Assembly: GCA_020638795.1 (NCBI GenBank)
Contig: JACKHW010000006.1
Location: forward strand, 186,001 to 250,000
DNA from: Planctomycetota bacterium
GTDB lineage: Bacteria; Planctomycetota; UBA1135; GCA-002748355
Length of the DNA: 64,000 bases
Reading direction: 5' to 3'
A program made the translations under genes and the position numbers. Below, piece by piece: positions 1 through 10,556 of this stretch. Under the pieces are notes generated by a model. The model was not told where the DNA came from. It saw only the letters and a program-made list of their open reading frames with translations, and searched no databases. Position 1 is the first letter of the stretch. Each line of letters starts with the position of its first letter.

Positions 1-14
1 TCCTGCAGCACCCG

Positions 15-713
15 ATGTCGATCGCGGGTCGCATCAAGCTGTTCACATCGGGCGCACTGACCGCTGCAGCCCTGCTGGTCTCGGCGTGGCTGGTCTACGA
101 CGGCCTGAGGACGCCGACGAATCCGCAATCGATGCCGTACGACTTCGCGAGCCTCGCCGGACCGAACGACACGCTCCAGCCCGTCGACGCCAACGGAATC
201 GGACTCCGCGCGGTGCAGAAGCCGCGAGAACTCTTCGATGGCCTGCGTTCGCAAGCTCCGCGACTCGCATCCCAGCCACCGAAGCGCGCGATGGCGCAAC
301 TCGTCGAACAGAGCGAAGCGTTGATTCAGAGCATACGCTTCGTCAATGCGCTCGACGGCACGCTGTTCGAACTTCCACCGGACGTGCGCACGAGCTACGT
401 CGAAGCAGAGCGCACGGCGTCCGCCATCGTCGAAGAAGCACAGCGCAGCAACGACTCGAGAGCATCGGTCGACCGAATCGTCGACCTGTTGCAACACGGT
501 CCGACGCTCGAACCGACGATCCGCGTCACGATTCGACTGCGGTCCTCGGAGCCGGTCGATATCGCGAGCATGCTCCAGCGACACTCGAAGAGCATGGAAG
601 AGCTGAGTCAGTTTCTGCGCTACTTCAACGAGCACCTGCTACGGCAGGGCGACGTGGTCGCGCCGGCAGCAGAAATCTGGGGTAGCCCGACGCTGCGACT
701 CGGCAATCGCTGA
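15..713 (+). CDS. Membrane-anchored protein of unknown function
   Basis: A 232-residue protein if translation starts at the first ATG. The reading frame stays open to the left edge of the window, so a start further upstream cannot be excluded. Residues about 10-30 form one hydrophobic segment (signal anchor or uncleaved signal peptide), followed by a polar, Arg/Glu-rich, probably alpha-helical domain that would lie outside the cytoplasmic membrane. I recognise no family. The last 28 codons (ending in the motif SPTLRLGNR) occur a second time as a degraded copy at 3841-3926, on the far side of the next gene, so this gene was partly duplicated in the past. The product is genuinely unknown; only the membrane anchor is supported. 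Confidence 0.6.
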   Translation: MSIAGRIKLFTSGALTAAALLVSAWLVYDGLRTPTNPQSMPYDFASLAGPNDTLQPVDANGIGLRAVQKPRELFDGLRSQAPRLASQPPKRAMAQLVEQSEALIQSIRFVNALDGTLFELPPDVRTSYVEAERTASAIVEEAQRSNDSRASVDRIVDLLQHGPTLEPTIRVTIRLRSSEPVDIASMLQRHSKSMEELSQFLRYFNEHLLRQGDVVAPAAEIWGSPTLRLGNR

Positions 714-736
714 AGCCGCTGCTCGCCGGGTTGCCT

Positions 737-3700
737 TCAGCGTCCGACGCGTAGCTCGACCGCATTCATGATGTCGGCGCCGAGGAAGGGATCCGTGCTC
801 GGGTAGAGAAGGCCGCCGAGCCGCAGCACGCTGCCGTTCAAGCTAGCTTCGGTCGGAATGGGCAGGATCGCTACCCAAGCACCTTGGACCGGCTTGGACG
901 TGATGAAAATCAGCGTCGCGAGGTCCAGTTGGAACTGGCAGCTCTTCAACGGCAGCGGCACGATCGGTCGGGCGCTCGCGTAGACGACGGCGGCGCTCGT
1001 CGTCTGCGGTCCTCCGAAGCCATTGAGCTGCAGGTTCGAACCGAGCTTGGCCGCCGTCGACTTGAGCTTGGGCACGCGCATCTCCCCGCCACAACCCTGA
1101 CCGACGCTCCGTGTGATGCCGCCGGGCGATACCACGAACGGCTCGATGCCGTGCACGCCATCGTCGGCTGCGAAGACCAACTGCTGCCACGCCACCGTGA
1201 ACTGGTAGCCGGTCGACGGCCGCGAGCTGGCCGTTCCGGGACGCAGGTCGACGACGAGACGCGCTTTCTCGAGGTCGATGCCCTCGGCGATCCAGGGCTC
1301 GCGACCCGCAGCAGCGTCGCTTGCCGAGAACCAGAGCGCGCCGGAGTCCCAGAACAGGTCCTCCGGCTGCGATCCCACCGCTCCAGGGACGAGATCCCGC
1401 AGAGTCGTGGTGACCGCATTGGTGTACCAGAGCTCGCGGCCGTGAACTCCGTCATCGGCGCTGAAGGCAACCCGGTCGTGATGGGTCTCGACAAAGCCCC
1501 GCGGATGCGAACTCACGCTCCCAACCTGCAAGTCGGCGATCATGTTCGTGCCCGCCGTCTCGCCGTTGGAGAACCATGGCTCCACACCCTCAGCCGCAGT
1601 GACCCCCGCGAAGTAGAGTCGCGTGTCGGTGCTCACCAACGTCCCGACGATCATGCCCGACGACAGACCCGGGTTGACGTCTTTGATCAGCACGACCGAC
1701 GAACCCGTCGTACTGGTGCGCCAGAGCTCACGGCCGTGGACGCCATCGTCGGCACTGAAGAAGATGCGACTGCGATACGTGACGAGGTCGCGTGGGTCCG
1801 AGGAAGCGGCCCCAGGTCGAATGTCGAGGTGCATGCGCGGCAGCGGCTTCGCTGTCGCTGCGCCCCTCCACTCGAGCGCCCAGAGTTCGCGTCCATGGAC
1901 GCCATCGTCGGCGGTGAAGAAGAGCCAGTTCCCGCTGCGCACCAAGTCGCGCGGATGCGATGACTCTGGCCCAGGTCGGATGTCGTGATACAGCGCGCCA
2001 TCGAGGCAGAGTTCGCGACCATGGACACCGTCATCGGCCACATGGAAGACCTTGTCCGCGCAGACCGTCAGGTCGCTAGGACTCGAGTGGCTTGCTCCGG
2101 GGTTGAGGTCCGACACGAGCGTCGTCGTCGTGCCGTCGGACACGTGGAGTTCCACGCCCGTGCCGCTTCCTTGCGCCGGGAACCAAGCCCGCCAATCGTC
2201 GGTGAAGACCGGCGGCTCCATGGGCTGCGGTCCACCGACGACCACAGTGGTCGTGGCCGTGCCGCGGCTGCGATACCACTGATGGACCGTCGATGTCGGA
2301 TACTGGGGGTAGGCACGTAGCCACGCCTCACCATTCGGTGCCTCGACGATCCTGTCGACACGTGACCCCTCGGTGCGATCCTCGGCGAGGTCCGCCAAGA
2401 GCTCGAGGCCATTCGCATCGCGGAAGCGATAGGGCTCGCGCCCCTTGGGTCCGCTGGCTGAGAACAAGAGATCGGCGCTGAGGTCGCGGGTCGGCACGAC
2501 GTGGATGGCACTGGGTCGCGAGGAGGCCGTCCCTGCCGCGAGGTCGATGACCATCTGCGTGCTGCGCGAGCTGCCGGCCGTGACCCAAAGCTCGCGACCA
2601 TGCTGCGCGGTCTCCGCACTGAAGAAGAGGCGTGAGCCAACATGGGCTAGCGGCAGAGGCGACGAAGAAGCAGCGCCGGCCGCGATGTCGGCGACGATCT
2701 TGACCTGGTCACTCGCGTCGATGGCGTAAAGTTCGCGGCCGCGGCCGCTGGCCTGCGCGCTGAAGTAGACGACCGGCGACGCGATGTCTGCGAGGAAGTC
2801 CCGCGGCGCGGAGCTTCCGGCACCGGCCTCGAGGTCGGCTACGAGCTCGGGCGCTGCGTCGACACGCGCGCGCCAGACTTCATTGCCGGTGGCGGCACTG
2901 TAGCCTCCGAAGTAGAGAGTCGTGCCGCGCACGTCCGCTGCATTGGGAAACAAGCGTGGGAATTCGCCAAAAGACGTGACCGTCGCCGTCGCTTGGGGCG
3001 AGCTGAGCTGAACCCGCACCAACCCCTTCGCACTGGCGAAGTCCCGTGCACACCAGATCGTCAACTGCGCCGTCGTCGTCGCAACCTCGAGCGAACCCGC
3101 CGACGACAATGGGAACGGCGCAGCGCTCACCTGCTCGAGGTTCGAGGGGCGTCCGTCGGACCGGAAGAGCTGATTTCCACTCGTGCTCGGGGCCAAGAAA
3201 TAGGTCGCGCTGTGCGTGCCCGTCGCGTGCCGCCATTCGACATGGACCAGATCCTGACTATGGAGGCTCGCCGTCGACAGGGAGGCCGTGTTGGCCGCCG
3301 TCCCATCACTGACCCAGAACTCATAGGAAAAGGGTTTGCTGGCCGGGCTCGCCACGAAGGTGCAGCGTGCTGCGCCGTCCGCCCCGTCCGGCCAGCGACG
3401 GAGGATCGCATCCGCGATCTTGCCGTGCGAACGACCATCGGTCGACCAGATCTCGTACTCCGTCGCAGTCGCGAACCGACGCCCGCAAAGCACGCGGCCA
3501 CCGACGACGCCGAGCGGCGCGAAGGCGTTGGAAAAGACGAGCTGGACACCGGATTGACTGTTCCACTTCCACAGCCCCCCGTTCGCCGCGAAGTACCAGT
3601 CGGTACCGAGCTGCTTGAACTCACTCGGATTCGAGTCGCCATAGAAGCGCTCGTTGAGATCCGTGAGGAGCTTAGGACTCTGGGCTGTCGCGGCGGAGGC

Positions 3701-3766
3701 CATGGTCGTCGCTACCAGGGCGAAGCCGAGCAAGAGGAAGATGTCTCTGGGAGCAAGAATGCGCAT
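737..3766 (-). CDS. Secreted ELWxxDG-repeat protein
   Basis: A 1009-residue exported protein. The first about 28 residues are a signal peptide ending in an Ala-rich stretch before QSPK. Most of the body is a run of roughly 45-55-residue units carrying variants of DDGVHGRELW followed by DLxPGxxSSxPxD, the hallmark of the ELWxxDGT repeat family, which is thought to form propeller-like blades on extracellular proteins. The last about 110 residues depart from the repeat and form a beta-rich tail resembling the tails of other secreted proteins here. It is transcribed convergently with the upstream unknown gene. A degraded copy of that gene's 3' end lies just behind its start, suggesting the gene arrived by insertion or local duplication. 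Function is probably cell-surface or adhesive; no enzyme motif is visible. Confidence 0.85.
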   Translation of the reverse strand: MRILAPRDIFLLLGFALVATTMASAATAQSPKLLTDLNERFYGDSNPSEFKQLGTDWYFAANGGLWKWNSQSGVQLVFSNAFAPLGVVGGRVLCGRRFATATEYEIWSTDGRSHGKIADAILRRWPDGADGAARCTFVASPASKPFSYEFWVSDGTAANTASLSTASLHSQDLVHVEWRHATGTHSATYFLAPSTSGNQLFRSDGRPSNLEQVSAAPFPLSSAGSLEVATTTAQLTIWCARDFASAKGLVRVQLSSPQATATVTSFGEFPRLFPNAADVRGTTLYFGGYSAATGNEVWRARVDAAPELVADLEAGAGSSAPRDFLADIASPVVYFSAQASGRGRELYAIDASDQVKIVADIAAGAASSSPLPLAHVGSRLFFSAETAQHGRELWVTAGSSRSTQMVIDLAAGTASSRPSAIHVVPTRDLSADLLFSASGPKGREPYRFRDANGLELLADLAEDRTEGSRVDRIVEAPNGEAWLRAYPQYPTSTVHQWYRSRGTATTTVVVGGPQPMEPPVFTDDWRAWFPAQGSGTGVELHVSDGTTTTLVSDLNPGASHSSPSDLTVCADKVFHVADDGVHGRELCLDGALYHDIRPGPESSHPRDLVRSGNWLFFTADDGVHGRELWALEWRGAATAKPLPRMHLDIRPGAASSDPRDLVTYRSRIFFSADDGVHGRELWRTSTTGSSVVLIKDVNPGLSSGMIVGTLVSTDTRLYFAGVTAAEGVEPWFSNGETAGTNMIADLQVGSVSSHPRGFVETHHDRVAFSADDGVHGRELWYTNAVTTTLRDLVPGAVGSQPEDLFWDSGALWFSASDAAAGREPWIAEGIDLEKARLVVDLRPGTASSRPSTGYQFTVAWQQLVFAADDGVHGIEPFVVSPGGITRSVGQGCGGEMRVPKLKSTAAKLGSNLQLNGFGGPQTTSAAVVYASARPIVPLPLKSCQFQLDLATLIFITSKPVQGAWVAILPIPTEASLNGSVLRLGGLLYPSTDPFLGADIMNAVELRVGR

Positions 3767-3840
3767 ACAGGGAACAGCGCAGCACGAGCCCCCGGTCGTT
3801 ACAAGAAATCAATAATCGGGACCTGCAATGTCCACTCCGC

Positions 3841-3926
3841 GGCACCTGGTGCGGCAGGGCGACGTCGTCGTCCCTGCACCGCGGAGATCCGCGGGCAGCC
3901 CGACGCTGCGACTCGGCAATCGCTGA
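3841..3926 (+). pseudogene. Fragment: 3' end of a copy of the gene at 15-713
   Basis: Translating this stretch gives HLVRQGDVV, then a divergent middle, then SPTLRLGNR and a stop, against HLLRQGDVV ... SPTLRLGNR stop at 631-713. The final 30 bases are nearly identical and the middle is 3 bases longer. No start codon or upstream coding part is left, so this is a remnant of about 28 codons. It lies in direct orientation relative to the intact gene, with the 3-kb ELW-repeat gene between the two copies. Confidence 0.8.
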
Positions 3927-4033
3927 GTCGCAGCGTCGAAGAGGCTCAACAATCGACGATACGCACGTAACCTTTCGTGCTCGATGGCGTCGCGCCGAGC
4001 GCGGAGCCGTCCTGGGAACTGGCGCGCCGAACC

Positions 4034-4048
4034 TGGCACACAGCTTGC
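4034..4048 (+). promoter_or_regulatory. Sigma-54 (-24/-12) promoter for the kinase operon
   Basis: TGGCACACAGCTTGC matches the sigma-54 consensus TGGCAC-N5-TTGC at every conserved position. The last C is 12 bases before the A of the ATG at 4061, so transcription should begin at or within a base or two of the start codon. The mRNA would be leaderless or nearly so. The downstream operon encodes a sigma-54 activator, so autoregulation is likely. Confidence 0.85.
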
Positions 4049-4060
4049 GCTCAGGCGAGG

Positions 4061-5766
<1,706 letters not shown>

Positions 5767-5770
<4 letters not shown>

Positions 5771-7107
5771 AGCCCAGCCTCCTCATCGTCGACGACGACG
5801 CTTCGATCCTCGAGTCGTTGCGCGAACGCTTCGAGGCGCGCGGTTACGCCGTCACGACCGCGAGCAGCGGCGAAGAGGCTCTCGAAGCCCTCGCCAATCG
5901 TCCATCCTTGGCCTTGCTCGACCTCGAATTACCACGTGGTGACGGCCAGAGCGTCCTCGAAGAAGTCGCGCGCCGCGGTATCGAAACGACGATTGTCGTG
6001 ATCACGGCACACGGCAGCGTCGAACGCGCCGTGCGCGCCATGCGTGCCGGCGCCTACGACTTCGTCGAGAAGCCCTTCGACACGGGCCTGCTCGAGCAAT
6101 CGATGCAGCGCGCGCTCGAACGCAGCCGGCTCGTGCGGAGCGTCGAGGCGACACGTGCCGAGACCGCGATGACGAAGCTCGTCGCGGAGTCGAAGCCCAT
6201 GCACGACTTGCTCGATACGGCTCGCAAGGTCGCCGAGAGCAACTCGAGCGTTCTGATCCTAGGTGAGAGTGGCACGGGCAAGGAGCTACTCGCGCGCTTC
6301 CTCCACGAGCACAGCCACAGAGCCGATGCACCCTTCGTGCCGATCCACTGTGCGGCACTCTCGGAGTCGTTGCTCGAGTCCGAGCTATTCGGGCACGAGA
6401 AGGGCGCCTTCACGGGTGCGGTGGCGCGCAAGAAGGGGCGCCTCGAGATCGCGCACGGAGGCACCGTCTTCCTCGATGAGATCGGAGATCTACCCGAGAG
6501 TTTCCAAGTCAAGCTCCTGCGCGTGCTCCAAGAACGTAGCTTCGAGCGCGTTGGCGGAACGACGGAGCTTCGAGTCGACGTGCGCATCCTCGCGGCAACC
6601 CATCGGGACTTGGAACAACGGATCCGCGAAGGCGCGTTTCGCGAGGACCTCTACTACCGACTCAACGTGATCTCGCTCACCCTGCCACCGCTGCGCGATC
6701 GTCCTGGCGACGTGGTGGCTCTGGCGCGGAGCTTCGTCGAATTGCTCGCCAAGGACCTTGGCCGCGTTGAGCCCGAGCTCGACGACGACGCCATCGATGC
6801 ATTGTGCAAGCACAGTTGGCCCGGAAACGTACGGGAGTTACGCAACGCCATCGAGCGCGCACTCGTCCTCGGCGACGGTGTGAGCATCACGACGGACGAC
6901 CTGCCGATCGATGTTTGGTTCAGCGGCAAGGGCGCGGAAAACGCGAGGGATTCTGGTGGCTTCCACGCGCAGGTCGAGGCCGCGCGCTTGCGCATCCTCG
7001 AAGAGGCGCTCGCCGCCTGCGACGGAAATCGCACGCGCGCGGCAGAGCGGCTCGGCCTGCAGCGCACCTACTTCGCACGGCTCTGGAAGAAGTACGGCGG
7101 CGACTGA
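5767..7107 (+). CDS. NtrC-family sigma-54-dependent response regulator
   Basis: A 446-residue activator starting at a TTG that overlaps the kinase stop codon (TTGA), so the two are translationally coupled. Domain order: receiver domain (residues 1-120, acidic pocket in IVDDD, phosphoacceptor Asp about 52 in LLDLELP); AAA+ sigma-54-interaction domain (about 140-370) with Walker A GESGTGKE near 166 and the sigma-54 contact loop GAFTGA near 213; and a C-terminal Fis-type helix-turn-helix (about 400-446, core GNRTRAAERLGL). All catalytic motifs are intact. It probably activates sigma-54 promoters, including the one before its own operon and the identically arranged one at 7453. The paired kinase should control it by phosphorylation. 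Confidence 0.95.
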
Positions 7108-7127
7108 GCAAGGGGCGTCGATCCGGA

Positions 7128-7161
7128 GCGACAAAGACAACGAACTCCTGACGGGGGCACT
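7128..7161 (+). repeat. Dispersed repeat, copy A
   Basis: About 34 bases that match 52866-52900 at 30 of 35 aligned positions, including the uninterrupted core CAACGAACTCCTG. Both copies lie in noncoding DNA shortly after or between genes. What the element does is unknown. The surrounding noncoding stretch 7108-7452 also has a small hairpin-forming palindrome with two tandem GCAGTAC units near 7240-7262. It holds no convincing gene. Confidence 0.55.
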
Positions 7162-7452
7162 GGCCCGGACTATTCGTGAAGACCGTCGCGAGGCGCCAGC
7201 AAGGCCAGCAGATTTGCGGCTCGCGGGCCGAAGGGCGACGAAGGCGTACTCCGCAGTACGCAGTACGTCGAGAAGACCTTCGGTCTGCATGCCGCGAAGA
7301 TGCTGGCCTCCGTGGCACCGCAGTAGGTGTTCATGCATCGTTCGGGCGTGTGTATCCACTCGGATACGGTCCCTGTATCTCTTCGTGCTCCGATCGCCGT
7401 ACCCATGGCGTTCGCAGCGCGTGTGGAGTCGCTCGGGTGGGAAATGCGCGGG

Positions 7453-7467
7453 TGGCATCACACTTGC
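7453..7467 (+). promoter_or_regulatory. Sigma-54 (-24/-12) promoter for the thioredoxin-like gene
   Basis: TGGCATCACACTTGC differs from the sigma-54 consensus TGGCAC-N5-TTGC at one base and keeps the GG-N10-GC spacing. The last C lies 12 bases before the ATG at 7480, exactly the same spacing as at the kinase operon, so the start codon again falls at the predicted +1. A sigma-54 activator is encoded directly upstream. Confidence 0.8.
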
Positions 7468-7479
7468 CATGCACAGAGC

Positions 7480-8475
7480 ATGAAGAAGCGATCCATTCAC
7501 CACGTCATCGTGCCCGCGGTCTTGTTGTGGGCGATCCACTCCACGGCTGTCTCGGCCCAAGACATCGGCAAGAGAGTCGTCGAGAACAAGATCAAGGCGG
7601 CCTTCCACCCGACGAGCGTCGCGCCGTCCTTTACGTCATCCACGCCGGGACTCGTCACCTGGCACGAGTCGTTCGCCGCCGCGCTCGCCGCATCGCGCAC
7701 GAGCAAGAAGCCGGTGCTTCTCTTTCAGTTGCTCGGTCGCCTCGACGACGCTTTCTGCTGAACCAATGCGCGTATCGCGAGAAGCGTGCTCTTCTCCGAC
7801 AAGAACCTCGCAGCCTACATGAGCGAGAACTTCGAGTGCGCGTGGCAAGAACTGCGACCCGTGCCGCAGGCGAGCATCGACTTCGGCAACGGCCGCGTCT
7901 TGAAGCGCACCTTGTCCGGCAACGTGGCGACGTGGATCTGCATGCCTACGACTTCATCTGCGAGCACGTCGGGCGCCAGCGATCCAGCAAACCGCGTCAT
8001 CGACGTGATTCCCGCGCTGTTCACGATCGAGCACTACCAGGCTCGTCTCGCGGCTGCCCATGAGCTCCACGGAAAGGTGTGCGACCTCGACGACGCGACG
8101 ACTGTCCTCGCCGACTGGCACCGGCAGCGCGCGGGACAGATCCGCAACAAGCCGTTACTCGGGCCGGCCGGCGACCCACACAGGAAGAAGCAGGCCACCA
8201 TTGCCCTGCGTACCCATGGAATACCCTTCCTCGCCAAAACGATGGTCGAGAGCAGCGTCAAGCGCAGCTTCCTCGTCGAGGACGATGCATACAACCATGC
8301 TGTGCGCTCGCCACAGGCCCATGCACTCCTCGCGGTGCCTCGCGAACCCGAAGCTCCGAACGAGGTCGCGAGCCTGACGCCGAAGCTCTTCAAGACAGTC
8401 TTGGGCGTCGACCTGGATGACCCGTACCTCGGCCTCGCACCCTACGTACTCGGTGGCGAGATCGGGCGTCACTGA
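7480..8475 (+). CDS. Thioredoxin-like exported protein, candidate selenoprotein (in-frame TGA 7759-7761)
   Basis: Read straight through one TGA, this frame encodes 331 residues. A signal peptide (MKKRS... to AVSAQD) is followed by a thioredoxin-like segment KKPVLLFQLLGRLDDAFC, then TGA as codon 94, then TNARIARSVLF. The residue pair would be Cys93-Sec94. Downstream coding sequence stays in the same frame for 237 codons with protein-like composition, including IDFGNG, RTLSGN and RVIDVIPALF, so decay is unlikely. A stem-loop sits at SECIS distance behind the TGA. My recollection is that relatives of this family carry a second Cys here; that is memory, not a search. Translation from the ATG behind the sigma-54 promoter fits the signal peptide. 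Alternatives are a recent nonsense mutation or a sequencing error, which would leave a 93-residue truncated product. No selenocysteine machinery is encoded in the window. Confidence 0.75.
7775..7799 (+). promoter_or_regulatory. Candidate bacterial SECIS hairpin
   Basis: TCG-(C bulge)-GAGAAG pairs with CTTCTC-CGA, enclosing the six-base loop CGTGCT. The apical loop begins 23 bases after the TGA at 7759-7761 and has G as its second base. Both features agree with known bacterial SECIS elements (a small loop with a G in its first two positions, some 16-37 bases behind the UGA, read by SelB). The hairpin lies inside the reading frame, as bacterial SECIS elements must. Experimental support is lacking. 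Confidence 0.65.
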
Positions 8476-8494
8476 CCGCCGTGGCGTAACGAAG

Positions 8495-8815
8495 TCACGC
8501 GCGCCGCTTGCGACGCTTCAAGAATGGAGCCGCCAGCAAGCCGAGGCTGCCGACGGCGATCAAGAACCACGCGACGCGCTTCGAGTGCTCGAGTGCTTCG
8601 GGGGGCAACTCTTTGATCGCGAGGGCGACCTGCACTTCATCTCCTTGGAAGACGAACGTCGCGTAACCGATCGCCCGAAAGAGGAAGAAGGTCGAATCGA
8701 CACGCTCCTCCATGATCCGCGCCACGTGCACCTGCCCGAGCAGCAGTCCTCCCGCGCCGAGCAGGATGCCCGCGAGAATGATGAGGGCGAGGCGGAGGAT
8801 CTTGACGACGGACAT
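8495..8815 (-). CDS. Small two-helix membrane protein of unknown function
   Basis: A 106-residue protein with an N-terminal transmembrane helix (about residues 5-27, Gly/Leu-rich), an extracytoplasmic loop of some 50 residues and a second helix (about 82-98) ending in a very basic tail RRKRRA, which predicts cytoplasmic N and C termini. It is the last gene of a four-gene minus-strand operon headed by two PilT-type ATPases and starts 5 bases after the upstream stop codon. No family recognised. A role as a membrane accessory to that operon is an inference from position alone. Confidence 0.7.
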   Translation of the reverse strand: MSVVKILRLALIILAGILLGAGGLLLGQVHVARIMEERVDSTFFLFRAIGYATFVFQGDEVQVALAIKELPPEALEHSKRVAWFLIAVGSLGLLAAPFLKRRKRRA

Positions 8816-8819
8816 CGAT

Positions 8820-10556
8820 TCACCGGGACAACGAGGATTCGAACTCCGCTTCGATCTTCGCGCTCGTGGCGAGCAGCGCACGAATCTCTTCGTCGAGTTC
8901 GTCGCCTTCGAGCTTCTTGGCCCACGAACGTACGACCACGTCGCGCGGGCGAAGCCCCTTCCCGAGTGTCTTGCGCCACGCATACGCACGCTCGAATGCC
9001 CAGCGATAGCGCGGTTCTTCGTTCGCGAAACGATGCAGGAGATCGGGAATCTCGTCGCATCGCGCCATCGTAGCCACCGTTTGCTGTTCGGCTCGACAGA
9101 GTCGCTGGATCGCTCCTGCGACCGCCGCAGCAGCCCAGACATGTTCGGGGCGCGGGTCCGCGACGTCGTCGTCGAAGTGCCAACCGAAGCCGAGCCCTCC
9201 ACATCGGATGCGTGCGTTCTCGATCGCTTCGAGTGCACGACGACCGCCGCGAACGTCGCCAGCCGTAATGCGCGCGTCAGCGAGCCACGCCGTCGCGAGG
9301 GGATTGCACTCGAGCATCGGACCGGGCTTCGCACCGGGTCGCAGACGGCCGCACCAACCGAGCGTCCCGTCGATCCGCAGGAGTTCCCGGATCGAGCGTG
9401 CCTGATTCGCGCAGACGTTCCCGACATGATCTGTAGCGACGTCCATACCGTCCTGCCCTCCGACGACCAGGAGCGGAGCGGCTGGTCGGTCATCGAGCGG
9501 TTCGACGAGCATCGGGATCCGCACGCGTTGCAACAGCGCACCGAGTTCGGTCGCGACCGAAGCACTCGGTGGTGCACGCATTACGTTCGATAGCGGAAGA
9601 ACGGGACTCGCTCTTCCCCACGCGAGTGCATCGACTTCCGTTCGCTCGGGGTCTCGAGTGGGATCGCCGGACGCTTCGAGTGCGGCGAGGAGCGCATGAC
9701 CTTCACGCTCGAGTCCCGCATTCACGAGAGCGTCAGCCGCATCACGCGTGACGTGTGGAGGCACGGCGCGACTCGTACCGTCCGCTTCGAAATCGAAGAT
9801 CGAACGACCATCCGGCGACAGTCGATCGTGGAGCTGTCGCACCGCGATCTCGTAGGCGTTCGCCAGCGGATCATCGCTTCGTGTGACCCGTTTGATGCGC
9901 GCACCCAGCAAGGCATCGTATGTCGATGCGAGATCGAACCAACCGAGTCCACGATGCTGCACGAGCCGCAGACGGCGGCGAGCGTCGTCCAGGGAGTGCG
10001 AGATCGTGAGGTAGACGAACGCCTCATCGCTGTCGATCACGAGCTTATGCCCCGTCCGAGCGAATCCGACGAAGCGAGCAACGAGGTAGCGGCGAGCACC
10101 GGCGCGTTCGACGGTGCGAGAGGCGACGAACGCACTCGATGCATTCTGGATCGACGCACCTTCGAACGTGACGGCTCGACCTCGGCCCACGGCGCGGGCC
10201 ATCAACACGTCGCCGTAACCCGTAGCCGACGGCAGGGAGAGCCACTGCCACAGTGCGCCGGCATCGACATGTTCGAGGATCAACGGGGTCGCACCGCGGC
10301 GAAACCGCGGACGTTGCGCCGCATCACGCCCCGTCGCCGTGGAAAAGCGCAGCCCGACCCCGGACAGCTCACTGGCCCCCGATGGTTCGCGGTTCTCGAC
10401 GCTCCGCACGTCGCCTCGAACGTCGATGCACCACGTGACATCGACACCGCATCGCACTGTCTGAGCTCGTGCGACGTGCTCGCTCAGTGGAGTCGCCACC
10501 GCGAGCGCGATGGCGAACCGGAATCGTCTCAGCTGAGTTGCGGTAGCTTGCGACAC
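8820..10556 (-). CDS. Exported protein of unknown function in the PilT-like operon
   Basis: Start taken as the GTG at 10556, which overlaps the end of the preceding ATPase gene by 28 bases and gives a plausible signal peptide (LRRFRFAIALAVATP ... ARA). The mature part is about 550 residues with three Cys near its N-terminus (RCGVDVTWC). A central portion is built of helix-rich repeats (residues about 220-320, for example NAYEIAVRQLHDRLSPDG and RDAADALVNAGL) that recall alpha/alpha-barrel enzymes, but I see no catalytic signature. The gene is long, has normal host composition and is tightly packed between operon partners, so it is real. Its function is unknown; envelope location and linkage to pilus-type ATPases are the only clues. 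Confidence 0.7.
   Translation of the reverse strand: MSQATATQLRRFRFAIALAVATPLSEHVARAQTVRCGVDVTWCIDVRGDVRSVENREPSGASELSGVGLRFSTATGRDAAQRPRFRRGATPLILEHVDAGALWQWLSLPSATGYGDVLMARAVGRGRAVTFEGASIQNASSAFVASRTVERAGARRYLVARFVGFARTGHKLVIDSDEAFVYLTISHSLDDARRRLRLVQHRGLGWFDLASTYDALLGARIKRVTRSDDPLANAYEIAVRQLHDRLSPDGRSIFDFEADGTSRAVPPHVTRDAADALVNAGLEREGHALLAALEASGDPTRDPERTEVDALAWGRASPVLPLSNVMRAPPSASVATELGALLQRVRIPMLVEPLDDRPAAPLLVVGGQDGMDVATDHVGNVCANQARSIRELLRIDGTLGWCGRLRPGAKPGPMLECNPLATAWLADARITAGDVRGGRRALEAIENARIRCGGLGFGWHFDDDVADPRPEHVWAAAAVAGAIQRLCRAEQQTVATMARCDEIPDLLHRFANEEPRYRWAFERAYAWRKTLGKGLRPRDVVVRSWAKKLEGDELDEEIRALLATSAKIEAEFESSLSR

Noticed and set aside
1000..3000. Regularly spaced similar DNA segments that could suggest a CRISPR-like array.
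   Set aside because: They are the coding repeats of the ELW-repeat protein, imperfect and about 150 bases apart.
7178..7326. Open frame ending in a protein-like stretch (YVEKTFGLHAAKMLASVAPQ).
   Set aside because: It has no start codon, is preceded by a stop, and I cannot match it to a family; at most it is a gene remnant.
7759..7761. The TGA as a plain stop, giving a 93-residue protein and a second gene starting at 7786.
   Set aside because: Both parts are in the same frame with only 8 sense codons between the stop and the second ATG, the encoded sequence is continuous in character, and a SECIS-like hairpin is present. A nonsense mutation cannot be fully excluded.
8822..8850. GGATTCGAACTCCG resembles a tRNA T-loop.
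   Set aside because: The flanking five-base arms do not pair, no cloverleaf can be built, and the stretch is the coding end of the protein gene at 8820-10556.
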